A stretch of 64,000 nucleotides of DNA from Aquimarina agarilytica ZC1 (GTDB lineage Bacteria; Bacteroidota; Bacteroidia; Flavobacteriales; Flavobacteriaceae). A model generated the notes under the pieces. It had not been told where the DNA came from. It saw only the letters and a list, made by a program, of their open reading frames with translations, and searched no databases. The DNA is taken from positions 121,024 through 185,023 of the forward strand of contig NZ_JH621249.1 in assembly GCF_000255455.1 (NCBI RefSeq). Direction: 5' to 3'. Within the stretch, counting starts at the first letter, position 1. The number at the start of each line of letters is the position of its first letter. Positions 8,501-17,201 of this stretch are shown here, piece by piece. The translations under genes and the position numbers were made by a program.

Positions 8501-8739
8501 TCGGTATTATAAGGTATCGTATGTATGTGTCTGTCTTTATTTTTGAAGCTCTCGGTGCCAAAACTTATTTTGCTCTTTTGACCAATAAATATGAGTTGAA
8601 ATAAGTCTGCTATAAGCGATTTACCAATACCATTGTTACCAGTAAAATCAGTCCTTACTTGATGCAATAAGTAGTCTTGATTATAGTGCTTTCTCACACC
8701 AACTGTGGATAGCGAAAAAATTCTTGGGTATTCTATCAT
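5572..8739 (-). CDS. jetC: Wadjet protein JetC, SMC-like (MukB/MksB-type) ATPase
   Basis: 1055 aa. The N-terminal ATPase half has Walker A GNNGIGKS at about residues 34-41. Long coiled-coil stretches follow between about 220 and 740. The C-terminal half has a signature-like STGQS at about 941-945 and Walker B with catalytic Glu, KFLILEE, at about 969-975. This is the loop-extruding motor of Wadjet, which senses small circular DNA and positions it for JetD. It is coupled by one-base overlaps to jetD downstream and jetB upstream. One copy of the CTTTCGCGAAAG palindrome lies in the gene at 8124-8135, read as DAFAK, linking the gene to the same genomic signature as the metal clusters. Confidence 0.88.
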   Translation of the reverse strand: MIEYPRIFSLSTVGVRKHYNQDYLLHQVRTDFTGNNGIGKSLIADLFQLIFIGQKSKISFGTESFKNKDRHIHTIPYNTDDAYVFIHIEFKKNEFITIGTNIGNKRSRPLKSFWILNQAYNDNDRKDLEALGLNANQLAYSRDFLKDGQFLPINQLARHLKKNKKGFLKSFTDLEDKKEYYDFLYTNELLPINLAIDENMDAFAKVIQSFSKANSLDTESDKILKDFLFENSLDKLETKYKSNKEKLEKLISEYNELDEEIHTIELKQEVLGNLKELEQLKNDAQQNYLTAEYHSNYSQYETVANKCIGTSKKIERETDIVSNLKSDLPKISKQIEITKSDYDTYFKAQESFTNYKNLFNARAEKLASLNQLQKMKLPEIDQANLVEINIEEYNHQSIIDRVNKLNSDLKRYGTIDKINEKTSSQLKIIADYKAVKSSELADLEALNRILSAGEDGSLIAQILKDGNNLTKEQETVLFGLLKNVDWEKPDNPTKGSQYTKDSSLLKSENIEEDKVNSGYWFAIGALRTFVPYSNDKQIFADTAKMNDAKKKKQNAINEQVKSINIELGEILKFEKGDPYDLSAVDELKNLNKDFKDFSLYERSKIAMSIAESLSTKITQDQKDLELSLRELEALEKKIPIKITDEKIDDQLTSYIQKVAAKKSVHTDLQNKLETSKSTITQKEENLVTLKALLDSQEKERDDLKKKYEGALTIFKTRFSQLHIQDFVPTNINQVNVENLQKLYNTNKDNYINAYGKASSQFDTTKDDLEVKNQMDDQNYSFAVLELVLLGPKIKHTENLAPALKKSNQNRTKVMQAITQAMLRIFKLTKTKYQDFEKTVEDLNDFFNERLISDKYHFKIDFTPNETFKIDWMKNLQSSTQAAYSEGELQFSDSVESFVEKIFAETTSYNEKIKFSDLLDPKTYFDLSTRLLDKDGIDQTGSTGQSYTAIVLLGIGRLSIVQKEDRKGVKFLILEEVSNMDKGNFDTFPNIAKEFGYQMLTMTPEPYGSNENEGWYLHHLIEGYEDVNINYAPPSSYFKTNEARQDLSDYLNNINE

Positions 8740-9419
8740 TATAATTGGCTAAGGTATTTTTCACTAAACTCTGTGAAGTTTGTAATTTCTTTTTCATACA
8801 ATTTTTGAAATCTAATAATTGGTTCTCGTAATACAAAATGTATATCTTCGCCATCTTCTACAGCTAAATTTGTAATCCATCCTAACTTATTAAATTCTCG
8901 TAGTACACTCTTAAATGGCTTAATAACCTTTAATAACCAATCGCCCTCCAAGTAGTCGTCCTGTACTTTGTTAAAGAATAATTTTTTGTACAAAATATTA
9001 TTGTCACTTTCTTTAATCTCCTTTTTTATATCTGCAAAGCGAACTTCTTTTTTACTTTCAAAATAGCGCTCGTAATACATATTAAGTAGTATAATACCTA
9101 TCAAGGTTTGTTTTTGCGTTAGCTTTTTGTGTCGCAATGGGTTAGCAAGTGCTCCTTTGGATGCATCAGGATAATCTACATAATAGTATTTTGAGTCTTC
9201 TCTACTTTCCATTATTAGTTCTAAACCATATATCTTTTCATAATAATATGAAAGCTCGTTGAAATAGTCCTTAAGTAGTTTATAGAGATAAAATTTATCA
9301 TTTTGTATATGTCTACCAGATAGTAGTTCAATATTTAAATCTGCAAAATATTCTTGAACATCTGCGTTTTCAAAAAACGAAAAAATTTGACTTACTTCTT
9401 TATTATTTTCATTTTCCAT
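8739..9419 (-). CDS. jetB: Wadjet protein JetB, KITE (MukE/MksE-like) subunit
   Basis: 226 aa, mostly helical, with a winged-helix-like middle (LTQKQTLIGIILLNMYYERYFE) and a C-terminal stretch rich in charged residues (GWITNLAVEDGEDIHFVLREPIIRF) typical of MukE/MksE-type winged helices. JetB binds the kleisin JetA and regulates the SMC ATPase. It overlaps jetA by 28 bp and jetC by one base. The sequence alone would not identify it; size, fold pattern and exact position in the operon do. Confidence 0.78.
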   Translation of the reverse strand: MENENNKEVSQIFSFFENADVQEYFADLNIELLSGRHIQNDKFYLYKLLKDYFNELSYYYEKIYGLELIMESREDSKYYYVDYPDASKGALANPLRHKKLTQKQTLIGIILLNMYYERYFESKKEVRFADIKKEIKESDNNILYKKLFFNKVQDDYLEGDWLLKVIKPFKSVLREFNKLGWITNLAVEDGEDIHFVLREPIIRFQKLYEKEITNFTEFSEKYLSQL

Positions 9420-10690
9420 AATGCAATATTTTGAGACAGCGATGACTTGGGGATTTCTCTGTCTATTTTAATTTCGTAATCGTTATTGTGTCTAGCAAAC
9501 TCTACAAGTTCAAATCCTACTTTAAGTGCTATTAAGGCATCATTTTCTTTTAAAGCTATTTCGTAAAAATGATTGCTAAAATCAATTTCCCCATCGTTGC
9601 TCAACTGCTTTTTAAAGTGATTTACCCATTTGGCGGTATTCTCTTGACGAGTTAGTTCGGTATCTAATTTTGAGATTTGTGACTTTAGGTGTGCTTCATT
9701 AACTTTAGGTTCAATAACATAGCTCTTCTGAATACCAAACTCTTCATAATAAACCAAACCGACGTGTTTAAAACGTTCAGAAACAATAGATTTTAAAGGA
9801 AATTTTTCAGACAATGTAATACCATCTTTTTTTGAGAAGGATGCTTGTTCTAATGTGAATTTTAAAAAACGCTTTACATTTATTCTAACTGCCGATTTAT
9901 TTTTAAAATTATCTTGTACCGTTATTAATTGAGTGCTTGCGTAAGCTGACCTATCTAATAATTGTCCTAATTTATATTCTACTTCAACAAAAAACTCATC
10001 TACCTTCTTTTTAATTTGAACGGCTCTATCGTATTCTTCTCTTAATATTTTATGAGTTTCTTTCTGTTCAGGCGTTTTAGTGTCAGGAAGGCTGTTTTTT
10101 CTTTTAAGAAAATAGTCAACGACCTGCTCTATTTCTTCATCAAGGCTATTACTTATTAGTAAAGTGTCTTTAATCTCGTCGCTTTTTGCAGTAATTTTTT
10201 CAAATAATATGGAAACATTCTCAGCTGTTTTCAATGCCGAATCTTGGTCTTGATTGATATAAATATTGAGCTCGTCAATAGCCTTATTAACGTAATCCTT
10301 TAATGACTCTAAATGATCTAAAATTACAGTGCCGCTATTACCTTCAAAATTAAATTCATACCATCTATTAAAATCATCTATACTTTTAATATCTGAAGCT
10401 GTAAAGTCTGCAAGTTTTTTGAAAGTGTCACGAAGTGGAAATTTTGCATACGGACTATATAGTTTATTATCTATAAGCTTAATGAACTTAAGTGCAAAGT
10501 CAGTAAGCGCATATTTAAAGCGTTCTTCTCTTGGGTGTTCTAAATAGTACTTCAACAAACCATCCACAATAGGATCACTATGAGGTATACTACTGCTTTC
10601 CATTAAAGCCACATCTTTTATACACCTTTCAATATCTTTATAGGTAAAGTGCTTGTTAATCTGTTTATTAATGATTTTTTTATGAAGCAT
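9392..10690 (-). CDS. jetA: Wadjet protein JetA, kleisin (MukF/MksF-like) subunit
   Basis: 432 aa, first gene of the minus-strand operon. Predicted to be almost all helical, with a long central coiled-coil region (about 140-240) and a C-terminal beta-rich portion (ALIALKVGFELVEFARHNNDYEIKI). This matches the general plan of the JetA/MksF kleisin that bridges the SMC heads. The final 28 bp overlap jetB. I could not assign it to a named Wadjet subtype by eye. No other gene lies between it and the divergent metal cluster, so its promoter must be in 10691-10905. Confidence 0.75.
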   Translation of the reverse strand: MLHKKIINKQINKHFTYKDIERCIKDVALMESSSIPHSDPIVDGLLKYYLEHPREERFKYALTDFALKFIKLIDNKLYSPYAKFPLRDTFKKLADFTASDIKSIDDFNRWYEFNFEGNSGTVILDHLESLKDYVNKAIDELNIYINQDQDSALKTAENVSILFEKITAKSDEIKDTLLISNSLDEEIEQVVDYFLKRKNSLPDTKTPEQKETHKILREEYDRAVQIKKKVDEFFVEVEYKLGQLLDRSAYASTQLITVQDNFKNKSAVRINVKRFLKFTLEQASFSKKDGITLSEKFPLKSIVSERFKHVGLVYYEEFGIQKSYVIEPKVNEAHLKSQISKLDTELTRQENTAKWVNHFKKQLSNDGEIDFSNHFYEIALKENDALIALKVGFELVEFARHNNDYEIKIDREIPKSSLSQNIALWKMKIIKK

Positions 10691-10905
10691 ATAAACGGTT
10701 ATACCATCGGTCTTTTTAGGGATAAGACTTGAGTATGATGCGTTTATGTCTGTTAAATTGAAGTCTATAGCGTGCTAATATTTAATTGTTTAAGCTCACT
10801 AAAATAAAAGAATTTGATTGTGATTTACTCTTATTTATCGAAAATGTGATTTTTCACCATTACACAACATTTCGTTAAAACAAACATTTATGTTAAAATA
10901 TTTGC

Positions 10906-10913
10906 TAATTTTG
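10906..10913 (+). promoter_or_regulatory. Bacteroidota -7 box (TAATTTTG) before the copper cluster
   Basis: TAATTTTG fits the Bacteroidota TAnnTTTG -7 consensus and ends six bases before ATG 10920. Transcription would begin almost at that ATG, implying a leaderless mRNA or use of the later Met codons 9, 11 or 13. No clear -33 TTG is seen. The rest of 10691-10905 is AT-rich, without other structure, and must also hold the divergent jetA promoter. Confidence 0.5.
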
Positions 10914-10919
10914 CAATAA

Positions 10920-11339
10920 ATGAAACAATTTATCCACAAATCAATGGCAATGGTAATGGCTGTTGTGGTTCTACTGACCACAATGTCATTTACTGTGGAT
11001 ATGCATTATTGTGGAGATACGTTAGTAGATTTTTCATTCATCCAAGATGTTAAGACTTGCGGAATGGAAAAAGCTGAACCTGCTAAGGGTTGTTCTAACT
11101 CAATGATTTCTAAAAAATCTTGTTGCTCAGATGAACAATTGATTATTGAAGGTCAGGACGATTTAAAACAGGATTTTTCACAACTTACTTTTGAGCAACA
11201 AATATTCGTTGCCTCTTTTGCTTACTCATATATCAGTCTTTTTGAAGGAACTGAATCTAAAGAGATCTCTTTTTCAGATCACTCGCCCCCATTCATTAGG
11301 CGGGACTTGCAGATATTGCACCAGACATTCTTAATTTGA
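10920..11339 (+). CDS. HYC_CC_PP-like secreted Cys-rich protein
   Basis: 139 aa. A signal peptide (MVMAVVVLLTTMSFTVDM) is followed by the family's hallmark order: MHYCGD, then a run containing CGMEK, a KGC and a KSCCSDE pair of cysteines, and a Pro-rich tail SPPFIRRD. Proteins of this kind sit at the head of heavy-metal efflux clusters in Bacteroidota, as here, 142 bp upstream of a CusA pump. Metal binding by the Cys residues is likely but unproven. Because the -7 box lies so close, the true start may be one of the internal Met codons at positions 9-13, which would still leave a good signal peptide. Confidence 0.75.
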   Translation: MKQFIHKSMAMVMAVVVLLTTMSFTVDMHYCGDTLVDFSFIQDVKTCGMEKAEPAKGCSNSMISKKSCCSDEQLIIEGQDDLKQDFSQLTFEQQIFVASFAYSYISLFEGTESKEISFSDHSPPFIRRDLQILHQTFLI

Positions 11340-11481
11340 TTTATTAAACAGTACCAGTAGCAATCTAATTGCAACTGGAAAAGCCCAGCGATACATTCGT
11401 TTTGGGCACGCTTTATTGTTTCTCATTTGTACTGTGAGCAAACCAAAGCATATTTCTATAACTGTTTAATAATCATATCGT

Positions 11482-14400
11482 ATGCTAAATAAAAGCATAA
11501 AATTTCTCATAGAAAACAAACTTGTCGCCGTTATATTGCTTGCCCTATTTGTAGGTTGGGGAATAGTCAACGCACCCTTCAATTGGGAAACTGGTATTTT
11601 ACCAACTGATCCTGTAGCTGTTGATGCCATTCCAGACATCGGCGAAAACCAACAAATTGTTTTCACCAAATGGCAAGGGCGTTCACCGCAGGATATTGAA
11701 GACCAGATTACCTATCCACTCACTACTTCATTGTTGGGAATCCCTGGGGTCAAGACCATCCGAAGCTCTTCAATGTTCGGTTTCTCAAGTATCTATATCA
11801 TTTTTGAAGAAGATGTAGAATTCTATTGGTCACGTAGCCGTATTCTCGAAAAACTCAATTCCCTTCCCGCAAACTTATTGCCCGATGGTGTAAACCCTGC
11901 ATTGGGTCCAGATGCTACAGGCTTGGGACAAATTTTTTGGTACACGCTGGAAGGTCGTGATAAAGATGGTAATGTAACTGGCGGTTGGGATTTACAGGAA
12001 TTGCGTAGCATACAGGATTACTATGTGAAATATGGATTGTCTTCGGCAAGCGGTGTTTCCGAAGTGGCCTCAATTGGTGGTTATGTCCAGGAATACCAAG
12101 TGGATGTTGACCCTGAAAAAATGCGGCAGTACAACATCGGCTTGACCGATATCGTAAAAGCCGTAAAAGAAAGCAATCAAGACATCGGTGCGCAGACGTT
12201 GGAAATCAATCAAGCCGAATACCTGGTTCGTGGCTTGGGGTACGTGAAATCAGTTGCAGATATTGAAAATGCGGTGGTCGCTTCGGAAAATTTTACTTCT
12301 ATCCGAATCAAAGACATCGCTAATGTCCATTTGGGACCACAAACGCGACGTGGTATTTTAGATAAAGAAGGTGCCGAAGTGGTAGGCGGTGTCGTTGTGG
12401 CTCGTTATGGTGCTAACCCATTGGAAGTCATCAATAATGTAAAAGACCAAATAGCCGAATTATCATTTGGACTACCCACAAAAACCTTGGCAGATGGTCG
12501 TACTTCACAAGTGACTATTGTTCCCTTTTACGACCGTACTCAGCTTATTCAGGAAACACTTCACACGCTCAATGAAGCCCTTACACTTGAAATCCTGATA
12601 ACCATTTTGGTAATTATCGTAATGGTGTTCAATCTACGCGCATCCATTTTAATTTCTGGCTTGTTGCCTGTTGCCGTTTTAATGGTTTTTATAACAATGA
12701 AGCTCTTTAATGTAGATGCCAATATTGTTGCCTTGTCAGGAATTGCCATTGCTATCGGTACAATGGTGGACGTGGGCGTCATACTTGCCGAAAATATGAT
12801 TCGGCATCTGGAAGATGAAAAATTACGCTTTCGCGAAAGCGGAATAGAATACACCACAAACGAAATCATCTACAACGCTACTGCGGAAGTTTCCGGTGCA
12901 ATCTTGACCGCTGTACTCACGACGATTATCAGTTTCCTACCTGTATTTACGATGATAGGTGCTGAAGGGAAACTCTTCAGACCATTGGCTTTTACAAAGA
13001 CAATGGCACTTTCTGCATCGCTTGTAATCGCGCTGTTTTTAATACCGCCATTTGCCGCGTTCCTTTTCAAAAAAACAAATATTCGCCAGCAATCTAAATT
13101 GCTTTTGAATGGTCTTTTAATCGCACTCGGCATCACTGCACTTGTATTTGGTTACTGGCTTGGGTTGATTTTGATAGCTTTTGGATGTAGCGGTTTATTC
13201 TTTTCGCTTAAAGCGAAAAAGGAATACAACCAAACCATTGCTGGCTACAGGCTCAACATCAATCAAAATGTAGTAAATATCATCATTTCCTGTATTGCTA
13301 TCGTCGTGCTGTTAGCTGAATATTGGCGACCACTTGGCTTTGACCGCAGCATTCTAATGAATTTGATTTTTGTAGCGATTATCTGCTTTGGACTGCTTGG
13401 TGTGTTTACAGTTTTCCGAAGATACTATGACAGCATTTTGCGCTGGGCACTTCAAAATCGATACCTGTTTTTAATTGTTCCAACCACGGTGCTGATTTTA
13501 GGTGTGGTCATAATGCGAAACACAGGGAAGGAATTTATGCCAGCACTCAATGAAGGCTCATTCCTATTAATGCCCACATCCTTACCGCACGCAGGTGTCG
13601 AAGAAAACAAGCGTGTATTGCAACAGCTCGATATGGCCGTGGCAAGCATCCCTGAAATTGAAACTGTAGTAGGAAAAGCAGGAAGGACAGAATCAGCTCT
13701 TGACCCTGCGCCACTCTCGATGTATGAAAATGTCATTCAATACAAGTCTGAATATTTGCGTAATGAAAATGGCGAGAGACAACGCTACCGTGTAAACGAT
13801 GATGGTCTATTTGTGCTGAAAAATGACAAATTCATTATTAATCCCAATAATGAAATCGATGATGATGCAAACTATGATGCGTCACAACTCAAAACAAGTG
13901 CAACACGCAATGAATTGATTGAAGATAATGATGGCGAATACTACCGAAACTGGCGACCAGAGATTAGCAGTCCTGATGACATTTGGAATGAAATCGTAAA
14001 AGTGACGAAATTCCCAGGTGTGACTTCTGCGCCCAAGTTGCAGCCCATCGAGACGCGACTCGTGATGCTACAAACAGGTATGCGAGCACCAATGGGAATT
14101 AAGGTAAAAGGCCCAGATTTAAAAACTATAGAAAATTTTGGACTGCAATTGGAAGATATTTTAAAACAAGCCGAAGGTGTCAAAGAACAGGCCGTTTTTG
14201 CAGACCGCATCGTGGGTAAACCTTATTTGCTAATTGATATTAAACGAGACCAATTGGCTCGCTATGGGATTTCCATTATGGATGTTCAGGAAGTACTTCA
14301 GGTTGCTGTAGGCGGTATGCCACTTACCCAAACAGTAGAAGGACGTGAGCGGTATGGTGTAAGAGTGCGCTATCCACGGGAATTACGTGCAAATCCAGAA

Positions 14401-15267
14401 GATTTAAAAAGTATTTATGTACCGGTATCGACTGGAAGTCCGGTTCCTTTGGGCGAATTGGTAGATATACAATACGAGCAAGGTCCACAGGTCATTAAAA
14501 GTGAAGACACCTTCTTGATTGGGTATGTGCTGTTTGATAAGCTTGATGGCTTTGCCGAAGTCGATGTGGTGGAAAATGCACAATCTCTCATTCAACAGAA
14601 AATCGATAATGGCGATTTGGTCGTGCCACAAGGCATCAGTTACCGATTTACAGGAACGTACGAAAATCAATTACGGGCAGAAAAAACGTTATCGGTAGTC
14701 GTGCCACTTTGTTTGCTGGTCATTTTCTTGATTTTGTATTTTCAGTTTAAGTCGGTTTCTACGTCGCTTATGGTTTTTACTGCCATCGCCGTAGCCTTTG
14801 CAGGTGGCTTTATAATGATTTGGTTATACGGTCAAGATTGGTTTTTCAATTTTAGCTTTTTTGGCGAGAACCTACGGGACTTGTTCAATATGAAAACCAT
14901 CAATTTAAGTGTGGCCGTTTGGGTCGGTTTTATTGCCCTTTTCGGTATTGCGACTGATGATGGTGTTGTAATGGCAACCTATTTAGACCAATCTTTTAAA
15001 AGCAACGAGCCAGACAGTAAAAAAGGCATACGTCTCGCCACATTAGAAGCCGCAGGAAAAAGAATACGTCCTTGCTTGATGACCACCGTGACCACAGTTT
15101 TGGCATTGCTGCCAGTACTCACATCTACAGGAAAAGGAAGCGACATTATGATACCGATGGCCATCCCCATTTTTGGCGGAATGATAATCGACGTCACATC
15201 CTATTTCCTGTTACCAGTTCTATATAGCTGGAAAAAAGAATACCAACTTAAAAGAGCAAACAAATGA
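11482..15267 (+). CDS. cusA: CusA/CzcA-family heavy-metal efflux RND transporter
   Basis: 1261 aa. Inner-membrane proton-driven pump of the HME-RND family. The N-terminus (FLIENKLVAVILLALFVGWG) gives TM1, followed by the conserved VDAIPDIGENQQIVFTKW porter-domain entry, the TM4 segment IAIAIGTMVDVGVILAEN with its proton-relay acidic residue, and the C-terminal FGIATDDGVVMATYLDQS. The neighbouring copper genes point to Cu(I)/Ag(I). It is longer than the usual ~1040 aa: extra hydrophobic segments lie at about 540-650 and an acidic insertion at about 750-830. The next gene (TolC) overlaps by 4 bp. A palindrome copy at 12826-12841 is read in frame as RFRES. Confidence 0.88.
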   Translation: MLNKSIKFLIENKLVAVILLALFVGWGIVNAPFNWETGILPTDPVAVDAIPDIGENQQIVFTKWQGRSPQDIEDQITYPLTTSLLGIPGVKTIRSSSMFGFSSIYIIFEEDVEFYWSRSRILEKLNSLPANLLPDGVNPALGPDATGLGQIFWYTLEGRDKDGNVTGGWDLQELRSIQDYYVKYGLSSASGVSEVASIGGYVQEYQVDVDPEKMRQYNIGLTDIVKAVKESNQDIGAQTLEINQAEYLVRGLGYVKSVADIENAVVASENFTSIRIKDIANVHLGPQTRRGILDKEGAEVVGGVVVARYGANPLEVINNVKDQIAELSFGLPTKTLADGRTSQVTIVPFYDRTQLIQETLHTLNEALTLEILITILVIIVMVFNLRASILISGLLPVAVLMVFITMKLFNVDANIVALSGIAIAIGTMVDVGVILAENMIRHLEDEKLRFRESGIEYTTNEIIYNATAEVSGAILTAVLTTIISFLPVFTMIGAEGKLFRPLAFTKTMALSASLVIALFLIPPFAAFLFKKTNIRQQSKLLLNGLLIALGITALVFGYWLGLILIAFGCSGLFFSLKAKKEYNQTIAGYRLNINQNVVNIIISCIAIVVLLAEYWRPLGFDRSILMNLIFVAIICFGLLGVFTVFRRYYDSILRWALQNRYLFLIVPTTVLILGVVIMRNTGKEFMPALNEGSFLLMPTSLPHAGVEENKRVLQQLDMAVASIPEIETVVGKAGRTESALDPAPLSMYENVIQYKSEYLRNENGERQRYRVNDDGLFVLKNDKFIINPNNEIDDDANYDASQLKTSATRNELIEDNDGEYYRNWRPEISSPDDIWNEIVKVTKFPGVTSAPKLQPIETRLVMLQTGMRAPMGIKVKGPDLKTIENFGLQLEDILKQAEGVKEQAVFADRIVGKPYLLIDIKRDQLARYGISIMDVQEVLQVAVGGMPLTQTVEGRERYGVRVRYPRELRANPEDLKSIYVPVSTGSPVPLGELVDIQYEQGPQVIKSEDTFLIGYVLFDKLDGFAEVDVVENAQSLIQQKIDNGDLVVPQGISYRFTGTYENQLRAEKTLSVVVPLCLLVIFLILYFQFKSVSTSLMVFTAIAVAFAGGFIMIWLYGQDWFFNFSFFGENLRDLFNMKTINLSVAVWVGFIALFGIATDDGVVMATYLDQSFKSNEPDSKKGIRLATLEAAGKRIRPCLMTTVTTVLALLPVLTSTGKGSDIMIPMAIPIFGGMIIDVTSYFLLPVLYSWKKEYQLKRANK
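12826..12841. repeat. CGCTTTCGCGAAAGCG palindrome inside cusA
   Basis: Perfect 16-bp copy, translated as part of LRFRESG. One of ten copies or close variants in 8.1-36.4 kb; the others are listed in the findings. Confidence 0.85.
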
Positions 15268-16562
15268 AAAATATAAAAATCATAATCTGTCTTTTGTTTG
15301 TTTCCGCTGAAGTTTATGCTGAGCGAAGACGAAGTGCGAAAGCCCACCTGAACACTCTACTCATATTGAGCATTGGACTGATTTCAATCGGCGGGCAGGC
15401 GCAACAACTACAAAGCTATATTGAAGAAGCCGAGAATAATAATCCTGAGATTCAGGCTTTTGAACTGCGCTACAATATTGCCGAAGAAAAGGTCAATGAA
15501 GCAAACTGGCTACCCAATACTGAAGTAAGCGCAGGCTATTTTGTAAGTGAGCCAGAAACAAGAGTGGGCGCTCAAAGAGCGCGAATAGGCGTAAAACAGA
15601 TGTTACCTTGGTTTGGCACCATTACCGCACGTGAAAATTATGCAACTTCAATGGCCGAAGCTGAATATGTGGAAATCACAATCGCTAAACGAAAATTGGC
15701 GCTTTCAGTAGCGCAATCCTATTACAGGTTGTATGAAACAAGAGCAAAGCAAAAGGTACTTGACGAGAACATTCAACTATTAAAAACCTATGAGCGACTT
15801 GCCCTAACCTCGGTAGAAGTGGGCAAGGCATCTGCGGTAGATGTATTGCGGTTGCAGATTCGTCAAAATGAATTGCAGCAGCAAAAAGAAGTATTGGAAG
15901 AGGAATTTAGCGCAGAACAAACAACCTTTAATAATCTTCTCAATCGGGATGAAAATAGGACGGTTGATATAGTTGCAATAATGGAAATCCCAGAGAATGA
16001 CCCTATATACGGAACAGATGCACTATCGCTCAATCCTGAACTGCTCAAATACGATAAATTGTACGAATCCGTAGCACAATCAGAATTGCTCAATCAACGT
16101 GAGAGCCTACCTATGATTGGTTTTGGCGTGGACTACCTACCTGTAAGTGAACGTAGCGATGTCAATTTTAGCGACAATGGTAAAGATGTGTTGATGCCTA
16201 TGGTTTCGGTTTCTATTCCAATTTTTAATAATCGATATAAGTCAATTTCAAGGCAAAATGAACTACGCCAACAGGAAATTGAAATTCAAAAAGAGCAACG
16301 ATTAAATGTGTTGGAATCCGCTTTCGCGAAAGCGATATCCCAACGCAACCAAGCCCGAATAAAATTTAATACTCAAGCTAAGAATTTGAAACAAGCCAAA
16401 GATGCCGAGCAAATTCTAATCAAGAATTATGAAACGGGAACCATCGATTTTAACGATGTGCTCGATATACAGGAACTGCAATTAAAGTTTCAGATAAATC
16501 AGATAGAATCGGTTCGGATGTATTTAGTTCAACAAGCCGTCATAAATTATTTGACTAACTAA
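15264..16562 (+). CDS. TolC-family outer-membrane efflux protein with repeat-expanded N-terminus
   Basis: 432 aa. Two outer-membrane efflux protein halves with long helices (EQTTFNNLLN, LFQ-type repeats) and a C-terminal IESVRMYLVQQAVINYL. It would form the outer-membrane channel for the CusA pump with which it overlaps by 4 bp. The N-terminus is odd: a hydrophobic start MKNIKIIICLLFV is interrupted by SAEVYAERRRSAKAH, encoded by a dispersed 39-bp repeat, before a second hydrophobic segment LLILSIGLISIGGQAQ that looks like the original signal peptide. Translation might instead begin downstream of the repeat. A palindrome copy at 16319-16334 encodes SAFAKA in the C-terminal half. Confidence 0.85.
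   Translation: MKNIKIIICLLFVSAEVYAERRRSAKAHLNTLLILSIGLISIGGQAQQLQSYIEEAENNNPEIQAFELRYNIAEEKVNEANWLPNTEVSAGYFVSEPETRVGAQRARIGVKQMLPWFGTITARENYATSMAEAEYVEITIAKRKLALSVAQSYYRLYETRAKQKVLDENIQLLKTYERLALTSVEVGKASAVDVLRLQIRQNELQQQKEVLEEEFSAEQTTFNNLLNRDENRTVDIVAIMEIPENDPIYGTDALSLNPELLKYDKLYESVAQSELLNQRESLPMIGFGVDYLPVSERSDVNFSDNGKDVLMPMVSVSIPIFNNRYKSISRQNELRQQEIEIQKEQRLNVLESAFAKAISQRNQARIKFNTQAKNLKQAKDAEQILIKNYETGTIDFNDVLDIQELQLKFQINQIESVRMYLVQQAVINYLTN
15305..15343 (+). repeat. 39-bp dispersed repeat, copy 1 (in TolC signal region)
   Basis: Matches 30012-30050 at 36 of 39 positions. It contains the near-palindromic core CTGAGCG...CGAAGTGCGAAAGC, resembling the REP-like elements of Flavobacteriia, and is read in frame as SAEVYAERRRSAKA. 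Confidence 0.75.
16319..16334. repeat. CGCTTTCGCGAAAGCG palindrome inside the TolC gene
   Basis: Perfect copy, translated SAFAKA. Confidence 0.85.
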
Positions 16563-16563
16563 A

Positions 16564-17124
16564 ATGAAAAATTTATATATAAAAAATATGGTCTGTAGCC
16601 GTTGCGTAAAAGTTGTTCGCACGGAGTTGCAAGAAAATGGTATCGACATAATAAATGTTGAACTAGGTAAAATGTCTTATCGAGAGAATGGTAATAAGGA
16701 TTTAAGCATTATAAATGAGGTTTTAGAGCAAAATGATTTTGAAATTATAGCTTCTCAGGAAGATATTTTAACTGAAAACATAAAGCATAAACTCATAGAA
16801 CTATTGAATGAATTACCTATTAAGGATAACAAGGTATTGTCAAAATATCTATCAGATATTCTTAATACAGATTACAGTAAAATATCAAAAGTGTTTTCTT
16901 ATACCACTGGAAAAACCATTGAACAGTATTTCATCAATCTTAAGATTGAAAAAGTGAAAGAACTAATTCAATCCAGTCAGTACAATTTTACAGAGATAAG
17001 CCAGCTCATAGGATATTCCAGCGTGGGAAATCTGAGCGCACAGTTCAAGAAACATACTGGAAAAAGTTTAACGGAGTATAAAAATATGAACAAGAATTTT
17101 AGGAAATCGTTAGACAAAATTTAA
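16564..17124 (+). CDS. HMA-like / AraC-type HTH metal-responsive regulator
   Basis: 186 aa. The N-terminal ~75 residues look like a heavy-metal-associated domain (LYIKNMVCSRCVKVVRTEL, with the C-x2-C metal site), and the C-terminal ~90 residues are an AraC-type DNA-binding domain (EQYFINLKIEKVKELI, then FTEISQLIGYSSVGNLSAQFKKHTGKSLTEYK). Direct Cu/Ag sensing by the CxxC is likely. It starts 1 bp after the TolC stop and precedes the multicopper oxidase, so it probably controls this cluster. Whether it activates or represses cannot be read from sequence. Confidence 0.8.
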   Translation: MKNLYIKNMVCSRCVKVVRTELQENGIDIINVELGKMSYRENGNKDLSIINEVLEQNDFEIIASQEDILTENIKHKLIELLNELPIKDNKVLSKYLSDILNTDYSKISKVFSYTTGKTIEQYFINLKIEKVKELIQSSQYNFTEISQLIGYSSVGNLSAQFKKHTGKSLTEYKNMNKNFRKSLDKI

Positions 17125-17201
17125 TAAACATCATCCAAAATATCGTAAATCAAACGATTTTAACATTTCTAACTTTACAAATAAAAAAAGTTAAGAAAAC
17201 T

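Noticed and set aside
11381..11408. GCCCA/TGGGC hairpin between the HYC-type gene and cusA as a terminator
   Set aside because: Only five to six base pairs with a 15-nt loop and no T tract; not strong enough to call.
13201..13222. CGCTTAAAGCG as another palindrome copy
   Set aside because: Lacks the TCGCGA centre; it is probably chance similarity to the 16-bp element.
12561..15197. Several minus-strand open frames across cusA
   Set aside because: All are antisense to the RND pump with low-complexity Ser/Ile/Thr-rich products; no family features.
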